This document shows, in pieces, positions 31,710 through 40,902 of a stretch of 64,000 nt of DNA. Both the position numbers and the translations under genes were made by a program. The notes beneath the pieces were generated by a model. The model saw only the letters and a list, made by a program, of their open reading frames with translations, was not told where the DNA came from and did no database searches. Source of the stretch: Trichobilharzia szidati (lineage: Eukaryota; Platyhelminthes; Trematoda; Strigeidida; Schistosomatidae); contig OX235273.1 in the NCBI GenBank assembly GCA_944472155.2, positions 33,887,204 to 33,951,203 on the forward strand, in the 5' to 3' direction. Every line of letters begins with the position of its first letter. Within the stretch, counting starts at the first letter, position 1.

Positions 31710-33110
31710 TTTTACTTCAGAAGTGTGCTGATATTTTCTGTTATCCTCTTACTCAAATCTTAAAGGCATCGTTTCACAGGGATACAGTACCTGTTGCCTG
31801 GAAAGAAATAAAGGTGCTGCCTGTACCGAAGTCATCTTCTAGATCAGGTTTTAAGTTTAGGCCAATCGCCATCATGTTCCCATTTTCGAAAACTAGGGAG
31901 AAACTTCTCCTGCATGTTCTTAAAACTTCTTTGAAATCTTTTAATGATTCAAAGCAGTTTGCTTACAAATCCAGTAGAAGCACATTAAATGCTGTCGTTG
32001 TACTCCACCACAATATTGTTTCGAGTCTTGATGAAGGCGCAAAGTTTATTCGGGACTTCCTTTTTAGACTACACTACTGCTTTGACTCGGTGTTCCTAGG
32101 GCAACTTTTTCAAGCAAGCTGATTTCAGAAAACACTGGGTCACAAGGTGGCTGTCTTCTTACTTCTCCAGTAGAAAGCAAGAGACGTTTTTGAATGGAAA
32201 GCGTTCCACTTCGTTGCTAAGGCAAGCTGGTGAGTTTCAAGGTGCTGTACTCTCCCCATCCTTTTTTTCTTTCTTTTTTCATGACTCTCCATATTCTTCC
32301 GAAACTAACTTCATGAAATATGCTTATGATCTACCCATTTCTATCCTAGTAGTTTCTGCTTCGGATTGTTCTTATATAAATACATTCTTGTCTGAAAATG
32401 ACGAATGGTCTCCCATAGATGGTCTTAAACTAGATCCATCTAAATGTCATACTGTTGATTTTAGTTTCAGATGCGAACAAGACTTGCGTGGACTGATTCA
32501 GTCCCATGATTCCTGTAATATTGACGGCACTGTGATAGGGAGTAAATGGAATATTTCATCTCGGCATCAGTTTCTTTTCGAATTTCTGTTAGTTGCCTCA
32601 TATCCTGTTGTTTTCGAAGAAAACTTTTCTTTGTACTTACTATATAAAGAAGTTGAGACTTTCTGTCACCATGACTCAACCTCTTCTCTTACAATTTGTT
32701 AATTCATGTATTCTACCCATTCTCCTTTATTGTTCGCCATTATTCTTCCCTGTACTTCTCAAAAAAGACTATGTCATATTACGTAGAACACTGAAGATTG
32801 TAAGTAGGCAGGGTTAGTGGTGTGCCTCTGACTCAGCTAACTGACATTATTGTTAATAGACACATCAATTCTTGCAAGCATTTGGCTAAAGTTATCTTGT
32901 CTGATATTGAACATCCTCTTTATTCTCAGTTTTGCCTTGTATCCCTTCGGGGGGTGAAACCAGAAGAAACTTCATAGGAATTTTATGCTCATACAGCGAA
33001 ATATAAAAATTCTACCATACCATATTTACCTCGGGTTTTGTATGAAAAGTCAGATTTCAGAAAAGGACTTATAAACTTTTTAAATCAGTAACTGAACTGC
33101 AAAGTGAGTA
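31710..33110 (+). pseudogene. CR1/SR1-like non-LTR retrotransposon RT, broken
   Basis: Frames at 31814-32122 and 32190-32702 and beyond read in sequence: PVAWKEIKVLPVPKSS, FRPIAIMFPFSKTREKLLLH, a FDSV box, GAVLSPSFFSFFFHDSPYSS, DGLKLDPSKCHTVDF, then a C-terminal FYAHTAKYKNSTIPYLPRVL near 32975. Motif A is changed (HYCFDSV) and there are several frame breaks. The layout (PIxxxPxxSK, FDSV, GxxLSP, C-terminal PYL) fits the CR1 clade, to which schistosome SR1 belongs. Confidence 0.7.
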
Positions 33111-33770
33111 AAAGTAAAGATTATTATTACAGGCATTGTCTGTGATACTATCTACTTATACTTCATTATGTTTCCACCAACATTCTGTTTGTAGTGGTTT
33201 CATTATTAATATTATTATTACTATTTTAAATTTTATGTATGTACATATTTATAAAAGGAGCTGAATTGTTGCAATAAGTATAAAAACGCTGAAAATTCCA
33301 TTCTGTATAATTATTATTGTTGTTCAGAATAAAGTAGTTATTACCACTATTAACAACAGTCTGTGATATATTACGCAAGGCAATGCTGTTATACCTGAAG
33401 CATAGACTGATCCTTTATGATGTTTTTCATTCGTTTCTGCGAAATGCCCACCAGTGGTTGTTTGAAAGCCAGTTGAAAATGTGCGTCACGAACAATTTTC
33501 GACTCCAGGACATAATTGAATGCTTAAGACAATAAAACTTAGAAAAAAATATGATGCATTCATTGTGCTGGGTGGAAATTCAAACAACACAAAGATTTAG
33601 GCAAGCCGATAAGGTTGAATGCTTATGTAGTCGTTTTGTGATTGCTGATGTTCCATGAATTCAGCTATCTTTAGACAGTAGATGCCAAATGTTTGAAAAT
33701 TCTAAAGTAGAATGATACAGTTATTCAGTGATTCTATATCTTATTTGTATGTGATAAAGTTTACTTTGAA
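33111..33770. other. No gene seen
   Basis: Probably the 3' flank of the CR1-like copy plus unassigned sequence. Confidence 0.4.
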
Positions 33771-33771
33771 G

Positions 33772-34125
33772 TATTATTATGATTCCCTGAGGCTCCGAAT
33801 TTATCATACAGTTTTAGCTGGACATTACCATTTCACCTTGATCTCAACTCCTTTTTAAGCTGGCTTCACGATTCATCATAAGTTTTCATCTCCTTTTCAC
33901 ACGATCTCTTTCACGTTCCCCTAGGATTCCCAACTCCTTTTTTCCCACTCAGGATCTACTTGAGGTTGTGGCATCAGATGTCACTTAAAAATCTACTCTG
34001 AGTATGTCCAATCCATCTCCATATATGTTAGGTGATAGTTTGTTGGTCTGTTTGTCATCGGAACTCTTCGTTGTGTATCCTTTCTGATTGACCATCTGAT
34101 CCCTAATGTAGATCTTGAAATATGA
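33772..34125 (-). pseudogene. RTE-1 LINE 3' fragment
   Basis: (TTA)n, CCCTGAGGCTCCGAA (tail), then reverse-strand C-terminal remnants (GTCCAATCCATCTCC corresponds to RWRWIGH). Confidence 0.55.
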
Positions 34126-34224
34126 TCTATTTCAAGGTTCTTTAAAGGCTTTCAAATCATTAATTAATCAAGATCTTAGGGGATGTTTGGGGATTTTGGA
34201 TCGATTTCTACGTCTGAATTATCG

Positions 34225-34700
34225 GCACTAACCAACGTCAGTTAGAGAGACCACTGAAAGCCAGGAACGTTGGTTCTTGACATAAATCTTACAATTGAAA
34301 TTCAATCCAAAATCTCCACAAATTATAGAATCTGAATATCAATCAATAGTTCACTTATGGTAGTTGGATAGATTTCCTGAAGTTGCAGTTGGAATTTGTA
34401 ACCATAGAGATCCACCATTTCATGGTGAAGTGGGTGCTCATCGTAGGCATTCATGAGGGAAACGTTATATCACGAGTTGACGGAGTTATAATGCAGAGGT
34501 CATTTAATTCCAGCCCAAATTGGTGATTATTTGATGAGCTTGTTGTCGTAACCTTAAGTTCCGTATTCATTCTCTGGAGGGGTCGTGTTTATGCGCCGCT
34601 GAAGAGTTCCAGAATAGGACAAAACCCCTGTCCAGTGCTCCCTGGTTTTTAATGGTCTCTTCAACTCCCGCTTGCTCATAACGAAAATCTAACAAACGAA
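34225..34700 (+). repeat. SINE-B copy
   Basis: Decayed flank, then 34590-34660 with CGCTGAAGAGTTCC (core CUGAAGA at 34599-34605), AGGACAAAACCCC and TCCAGTGCTCCC. Only G12 of the GAAA box is changed; stems I and II can still pair. Confidence 0.6.
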
Positions 34701-35589
34701 GTGAATTAGTCAGCTAATTTTACAAAATTTTCTCAACTTTTTCATTTAAATAGTTTAGTTGATATAAGAATAAAATTTAAGCACTGTGGTAGAGTATTTT
34801 TGCAAAAAGGGTTAATTTTATTTGATAAAAAACACACACTGTGATACAGAATAATTATTTATTTACTGATGACGTTTCAAGTATAATTCAAAACTCATAT
34901 GGCGAGCACACACATATAACTTCCAAACTTTTGCTCATATAATTCCATTGTTTTTGCCGTCTGATTTTATTATTAGTAATATTTTCCATATCTCTCATAT
35001 TGGCTCTGAGTTATCTGTAAAAACAGGCTTAGTTAAGTGTCTAACAAACCGGACAATAACTCTGAGTGTCATGCATCAAAATAAGCCTACATAACGAAAT
35101 AAAATAGATGGAAGAAGCGTTGGCGTTAAATAACTGGCTATCTTACACAATTCATTAGGAAGATTAGAAAAGGTCAAAAAAAAATAAAAATAATGGTGAA
35201 ACTAATAATGATAACATAACATAAATAAGAAAGAATATAAGGCATCTACAGCTTTACCATATAAGGAGGTGGTATCTTAAACCTTATGCAGGACTGTTAA
35301 TAAAGCAAGCATTAGGATGTCGTTTAAACTTACAAACTCACTGAGGGACAAGCTAGAAAAGGCTAAAGGATCCTATTGATCCAATTAAACAAAATAATGT
35401 AGTCTACAGACTAACTTGCAATCACTTTGAGAACAGCTACCTTGGTAAAACCAAAAGATCAGAAACTATTCTTCAAGCTAAATGTAGAATGATTAACTCC
35501 ACGAAGATGAATAACTCAGCGAAAGAAATCAACATTTGTAGTGAACCCATTGACGCACAATCATACATCGGAGTGGGACAGAACTACTT

Positions 35590-35798
35590 ATTATTATTGT
35601 TTCCTTTAATTACTAGAGGAACATAGGACTTCAGCTACACTTCGCCACTGCGTTCGGTTCTCTGCCAACGTTTTCACCTGGGTCTACTTCTGCCCACATG
35701 CTTTTATAACCTCTTCACATAACCTCCACCATGTCACCCTAGCACTGACGATCAACTCGCCGCTTCCTATTGGGGTTCCATTCGACAGCCTGACGTGT
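35590..35798 (-). mobile_element. RTE-1 3' end, inverted
   Basis: About 200 nt of RTE-1 3' end on the - strand, nearly matching 36640-36842 in reverse complement; both share the variant tail TCTAG(T/G)AATTAAAGGAAAC. Confidence 0.7.
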
Positions 35799-35805
35799 TT
35801 TTTCA

Positions 35806-36842
35806 CTTGCTTACAGTCCTGTACGACAATACTGCATGCCAAGTAATCCACAACGGGAAACTCACAGAATTTTTCGAAGTGAAGACGGGAGTAAGACAAG
35901 GCTGGCTGCCTACTATCGCCACTGATTTTCCTGATTGCAATAGATTGGATAATGCGACAGACAGCGGGCAATGAGGAAACATGCATAAAATGGACTCACA
36001 CAAAATACTTGGAGGATCTGGACTTCGCCGATGATGATATATGTCTGATTTCCAACAAACTGGAAGATATGCAAGTGAAAAGCAACAAGTTGGCAGAAGA
36101 AGCATCCAGAGAAGATAGGACTTCAGGTGAACATAGAGAAGACAGAGGTGATGAAGATTCCTGGCCAACAACAACAACAGACAACAGTCAGCCAGCATAA
36201 ATGGGAGGAACCTGAAAGAAACAACCTCCTTTACATACCTGCCTGGGAAGCATCGTTTCAGCTACAGGCCAGCGGAACTGACGAGGATATCGAAGCAAGA
36301 ATCGGGAAAGCAAGACAACCTTTCACTACTCTCAAGTCTGTGTGGAGGTCAACAGCACTCAGCATCAAAAATAAGATCCAATGTGGAGTCAGTGCTACTA
36401 TACGGAACAGAGACTTGGCGCGTCATGAAGAGCATCTCAAGCAAACTACAGACCTTCAGTAACAGTTGTCTTCGCTCAATACTACTCAAGACCAGATGGC
36501 CAGAAAAGATCAGCAACAGAGATCTTTGGAAGCGAACCAACCAGGAACCGATTGTGAAACAATTAGGCAGGAAGAAATGGAGATGGATTGACCATACTCT
36601 GAGGAAACAAAGCATCAAGTGACCTAACTAGACAAGCCATTGCTCGAGTGGAACCCGAAAGGGAAGCGGCGAGTTGGTCGTCAGTGCAAGGGTGACTTGG
36701 AGGAGGTCATGTGAAGAGGAGGTGAAAACGTGTGGGCAAACTTGGAGCCAGGTGAAAACTCTAGCAGAGAACCAAACGCAATGGAGACGCACGGCTGAAG
36801 CCCTATGTTCCTCTAGGAATTAAAGGAAACAATAATAATAAT
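35806..36842 (+). mobile_element. RTE-1 LINE, 5'-truncated RT C-terminus
   Basis: Reads in shifting frames: LTEFFEVKTGVRQGWLPT, YLEDLDFADDDICLISNKLE (FADD present and in frame, about 36023-36037), VNIEKTEVMKI, RPEKISNRDLW, KKWRWIDHTLRKQSIK, then the tail and (AAT)n. This is a subfamily distinct from the 57-60 kb copy. Confidence 0.75.
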
Positions 36843-37139
36843 ATAGTCCTTAAATAGGTGGAGGTAGAAAGGTTAATCATTTCATCTTTGTTCATCAAAT
36901 CGATACCTAACAAGTTCAACAGGAGTGAGACAATGTCAATGCTAGAAATAATGAAAATACATAACTACTAATAAAATCAAAGGATGAAAAATAATAGAAT
37001 TTTATGCACAAAGTCTGAAATCGGAATGAGTGGCATGATATAATTATGAACGATAAGTTTTGCTCGAAACGTCATGAGTAAATTATACTAAATCACTGTA
37101 TGCTTTTATTAAATAAAGTTATACTATGATGGAGTTAAA

Positions 37140-37935
37140 CTAGTTCGACATTTGAAATTATTTACTCATATTTACGATATTCCTGTTCACATATCTGAAT
37201 TGAGCTAATCAGACACATTTAGGAATACGGGTCGCCTGAATGTATGTCAACACGCTGGGGTTGATAACTCGAAGGCACTCAGAAAGAAGAACTCTCATAT
37301 CATCCTATTGTGAACTCATCCTAGTGGGAATATCATTATTTACTAGGCAGTAGGTTTAACCAGTTGAAGAGACCTGATGTAGATGAAACGTGAATTTTTG
37401 AATTTAACTGTTAGCAGTCATCAAATAATTAAATTTGGGTAAATATTCAATCTCAAAATTTCCTAGTTTAAAGGCTTTTTATATTTTGACAGCAGATTTT
37501 GTCATCAAGAATTGAAATCGTCTGAGAGTTAGTAGAAACGTAGTTTTTATTTATATTTAAGAATAACTATACTATGCAAAAAACTTAAAATAATCTTAAG
37601 AAATTTAGTAAAGAGGTTATGTCATTATAGCTAAGCATGCACAATTTCTGAAAATGCATTCCGCTTGTTAGAATATGTCAACATATAGTTAATCTTATGG
37701 AAACTTCAAGATAAAGCAGTCATTACTGTGATTGGATAGTCAACCGTCATTATTTCTGAAGTCATTGTAATGAAAAATATTCAGGTATTTCCTTCTAAAA
37801 TCCAAAAAAACCAATTAAGTCATTCTTCTGCATAGATTACAGAATGTCCAAAATTATATTCCAACAATATATCAAAAGCAGTTTTTGCTCCATATAATCT
37901 GTGGTACCGCCGAACAATAATAACTTATATGAAAA
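37140..37935. other. No gene seen
   Basis: AT-rich, unassigned. Confidence 0.4.
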
Positions 37936-37939
37936 ATCA

Positions 37940-38070
37940 GTTAAAGAGCCTCTGAAGACTAGGGATTACTTGACAATTGTTTCGTCCTAGTTCGGGTCTC
38001 TTCGGAAGCACGCACTTAGGGTTCGAACACGAGACCTCTCAGTTACAAGAAAAGCTCACTCATATTCCCC
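37940..38070 (-). repeat. SINE-B fragment
   Basis: Reverse strand: GGTTCGAACCC, CCGAAGAGACCCGAACTAGG and ACGAAACAATTGTC. The core is CCGAAGA (U4 to C). Confidence 0.55.
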
Positions 38071-38079
38071 CTCCCTTTA

Positions 38080-38500
38080 TCTATTTGAACATGACCTGGA
38101 AAGCATTCGCACCTGTCTTTCTGCATGACTAATTCAGTGTAGTTTATTTATTTATTAGTCTTATATCTCCCAATGTAATTTCAAAAGTATATATACCCGT
38201 GTATGTAGAGTATTCAGCTGACGAGTTCTACTGAAATTTGATGAATTCATTAGATCCTGTTTTATTAAACTTTATTGCTTGTTTTAAATTCTTATCGGGA
38301 AATAAATGTTTTCATTTCTGACAGAATAGTTGTATCAACATGTCTACTGAATGTTTATATGTCTGAGTTCATCAAAATAACCTTCACTATATGCAAAAGG
38401 AATATCTTTGCATATAAACTGGAAGTATACAAGATTTCAGTACTAACGAATCCAAAGAAAGAGAAGCTTACGAATCATCAAAAAAATGAACCTACAAAGT
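38080..38500 (+). repeat. Repeat unit carrying a third type of hammerhead
   Basis: Shares its left flank (CCTTTATCTAT, then a TATATATA stretch) and hammerhead with 61340-61510. No tRNA boxes seen. The element's full extent and coding partner are unknown. Confidence 0.5.
38211..38262 (+). ncRNA. Hammerhead ribozyme candidate with full core and 8-bp stem III
   Basis: Stem I: CAG 38215-38217 with CTG 38257-38259. Core CUGACGA 38218-38224 (CUGANGA match). Stem II is short (GU/AC around UCU). GAA 38233-38235. Stem III pairs 38236-38243 with 38248-38255 around loop AATT, closed by the required A-U pair. C38256 is the predicted nucleotide before cleavage. The short stem I and II make activity uncertain, but every catalytic base is present. 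No alignment or folding was run. Confidence 0.6.
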
Positions 38501-38790
38501 TATTTTAATGTTGGCAAAGATGATTAATGAAACATTATTCACTATAAAATACTGCACTGATGTCTCCTATCATAGATAGAATCTCAAGAGAAACTGTTGA
38601 TATCTGCCACTGCAGACAACAGAGCTTGGAAAATATCTGTTAAGCTCTTCTGTTGAGAAGTTTATGAATAGAATCAACCAATTTAGAGTGGAATTTAAAT
38701 ACTATAGCCATTACATGAAGATTAGACTGAACTAGTTTGGTTAACATCAGTTACGTCATCTAGACTGTGGGTATTCTTAGCAATTTCGGG
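38501..38790. other. No gene seen
   Basis: Unassigned; an AT-rich 77-codon frame at 38275-38508 overlaps the repeat tail and has no motif. Confidence 0.4.
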
Positions 38791-38794
38791 ATAA

Positions 38795-39365
38795 TTTCAC
38801 TGCTGATTTCATCACTCATCAGCACCATTTAGAGAATAATTGAAAACCAGCAATGAGCATTGGACAGCTGTTTCATCCTAGTTCGGAATTCTTCGACAAG
38901 GAACACCAATGGCACCACCACAGATTGAACCCGAGAAATTCAGCTTCCACGATTCAGCCCGTTGACCAACCAGTCACCCTCTGGATTCCAGCTTTTGTCA
39001 ATTCGTCTTATAGAGTTACCACCAACCAACACTTTTGATGAGCATCCTTTTCAGGGTAACAGGGTTTGCTTCACTGGCCATGATGTTACAGCTTCAAGAC
39101 GTTCATCCGGTAGCCATCAGTGAGCTGGAGATCGGTTCTTAGGTTGCGGGATTTTCAGGACACCACTACATCACGAACTGACAAAGTTAGAATTCACATG
39201 TCTCTGAACTCCGGTCAACTTGACTGAATCGTCAACTAGCTTGGCCTAGGGTTCTATCCTTGGTGTGATCATGAGCGTGTGCCACTGAAGAGTCTCAAAC
39301 TAGGACGAAATAACTCTCCAGCGCTGTCTGGTTTTCAGTGGTCTCTAACTGGTATTATATATATT
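38795..39365. repeat. SINE-B inverted pair, - then +
   Basis: - unit from 38795 to about 39180; + unit to 39365 with CACTGAAGAGTCTCAAACTA and GGACGAAATAACTC. Confidence 0.55.
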
Positions 39366-39738
39366 TTGTAATCCCTAACTAATTAAAGTTCCGGCATGGG
39401 GATCAGTTTAGTGGTGGAATTTTTTCGCGCATAGTTTAACAAAAACCACAACATATATTCTAGTTGTATGTAAAAAATAATCGATAAAACACCTTTACAA
39501 CAGCCAAACTTAACATCTGATATGATTACCGCATTCCTCTAGGCATTTAATAAGAAATATTACATTAGACTAAGTACACTACCCGAGGAAATCTGAAGTG
39601 TAATTGATCACCTCCTCTCTGCCCATTCATCAAGGAGTAGGAAATGAGGAGTGTGGGAAACTTATTTTGGTGATAACCTGTATACTCATCTGAAGTTCAA
39701 CAGTCGTCCTTTCTTAATTCTTACATCCAGTTGTGAAT

Positions 39739-39761
39739 ATGATATATATATATATATATAA
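39739..39761. repeat. (AT)n microsatellite
   Basis: Short alternating AT run. Confidence 0.85.
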
Positions 39762-39844
39762 GTTGCCTTTAGTCAACTGTCAGTATCTCCAGTTATTTAA
39801 TTCAGTTTGCATTTTCCCGTTGACTGTTTGAACTGAAGTGCTCG

Positions 39845-40035
39845 ACCTCAGGTGGTCTAGTGGATAACGATTTGACATTTGAAACTATGGGTACTGGGTT
39901 CGAGTCTCTGTGGAAACACCATCACTCACTGGGGAATACAAGAACATCCAGCTGGTTGACAAGTCTCAAACGGGACGAGATGCGAATCCTGGTGGATTCC
40001 ACTGCTGGTCACCATCCGCCAGCTTACTTCATGTT
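39845..40035 (+). repeat. Sm-alpha-like retroposon with degraded hammerhead
   Basis: A-box TGGTCTAGTGG, B-box GGTTCGAGTCT, then 39945-40000: stem I CCAG/CTGG, stem II GTCTC/GGGAC and the typical GGATTCCACTGCTGG end. The layout matches schistosome Sm-alpha. The core is damaged (CUG then GUUGACAA; GAGA instead of GAAA), so it should not self-cleave. Confidence 0.7.
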
Positions 40036-40325
40036 GACATCTCCTCCTAGTGTATTTTACTTGACTTCTGTATTTCTCAAATACTATGTAACATTTTGCT
40101 TTTAAAAATATTATGGTATGTGTAAAATTTGAGTGCCATGATAGTATGTAATTCCATAGTAATTTGTCTATTTTACTACGAACCGTAGTTACATCATCAA
40201 GATCCTATTTTTATAGTTCTCTTACTACCTCTATATATCCAGGACACGTGTTGAATCATTCATATTGCACATATTTTCAGCTTATTCGATAAATGAAGCT
40301 TTAGATATCAGTCTCTCCGTCCACC
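40036..40325. other. No gene seen
   Basis: AT-rich. Confidence 0.4.
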
Positions 40326-40329
40326 CTGT

Positions 40330-40695
40330 TAGATTGGATTTTTAGATTTTTATTCTGTCCCATCCTGTTGTATGGTTGCATTCTGACTTCATGAAGTGCC
40401 GCAGCTGGGCTTTTTTCAAGATTCCTTATCTTATTAGGATTAGCCAACCTAGATTTTACTAGGATTTTGTGTTTCTAAGTAAGTTTGTGGGTTCCACTTG
40501 TATTCCTTCTTCGTTGAGAATTCTACATGGGGTTTCAGAAGTTACTACTGATGTTTTAAATTCCCTATTATTGGGGTTATGTTTTTGTGTACACCAGTCG
40601 TCCTAATTATTAATATTAATTTTACTTTTACAGCTTCTTATATACTTCCTGATTAATTTATTAGGATAATTATGGAATGTTAAAGCTTTTCTTTT
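40330..40695 (-). pseudogene. PLE-D fragment directly upstream of the VMAT start
   Basis: - strand matches to the 24.55-25.0 kb PLE-D region (CCCATCCTGTTGTATGGTTG; TTGTGGGTTCCAC; CTACATGGGGTTTCAGA). It ends about 40 nt before ATG 40734. Confidence 0.55.
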
Positions 40696-40710
40696 AAATT
40701 AAATTGTAAA

Positions 40711-40719
40711 ATCTTTTAG
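40711..40719 (+). other. Possible splice or trans-splice acceptor before the VMAT start
   Basis: ATCTTTTAG lies 14 bases upstream of ATG 40734 and the VMAT frame is open across the gap. It could close a 5' intron or take a spliced leader, since trans-splicing is known in schistosomes. The sequence alone cannot decide. Confidence 0.4.
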
Positions 40720-40733
40720 AACGCATTAAAAGA

Positions 40734-40902
40734 ATGGCTTATGCCGATATGAATGATTCAGAGGAGGATAGGAAAAATTCTGGTATGGATAAATTAACCG
40801 GTGGTGGAAGTCGACTAAGAGGATGTTTTGGTGATCGAAGAATGATACTATTTATTGTATTTGTTGCATTATTTCTAGACAATATGTTATTAACAACAGT
40901 TG
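40734..40902 (+). CDS. VMAT: VMAT exon 1: cytosolic N-terminus and TM1
   Basis: Residues 1-56 plus one base, ending ACAGTTG before donor GTAAGT. The acidic, flexible N-terminus ([17 protein letters not shown]) is followed by a basic stretch [10 protein letters not shown] and a hydrophobic helix carrying the family's Asp-Asn pair (49-50). ATG 40734 is the first Met after a pyrimidine-rich AG at 40718-40719. If that AG is a true acceptor, the exon starts at 40720 and ATG is either the start or an internal Met. Confidence 0.9.

Larger units (their letters stand above)
34815..37135 (+). mobile_element. PLE-D insertion with inverted 3' end at its left, split by an RTE-1 pair
   Basis: 34815-35010 is the PLE-D 3' end in inverted orientation. 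35015-35580 is + strand body (KASIRMSFKLTNSLRDKL and a GIY-YIG relic). 36843-37135 is the + strand 3' end with a terminal repeat. 35583-36842 is RTE-1. The body resumes across the insertion: GAGAACTAGC...GGTAGGTGGAGGG in the 18.1 kb copy corresponds to GAACTAC before and AATAGGTGGAGGTAG after. Confidence 0.65.

Noticed and set aside
38275..38508. 77-codon + strand frame with a hydrophobic start
   Set aside because: AT-rich, no homologous pattern, overlaps repeat tail.
39945..40000. Active hammerhead in the Sm-alpha-like copy
   Set aside because: Stems I and II pair, but the CUGAUGA box is replaced by a longer sequence and GAAA reads GAGA.
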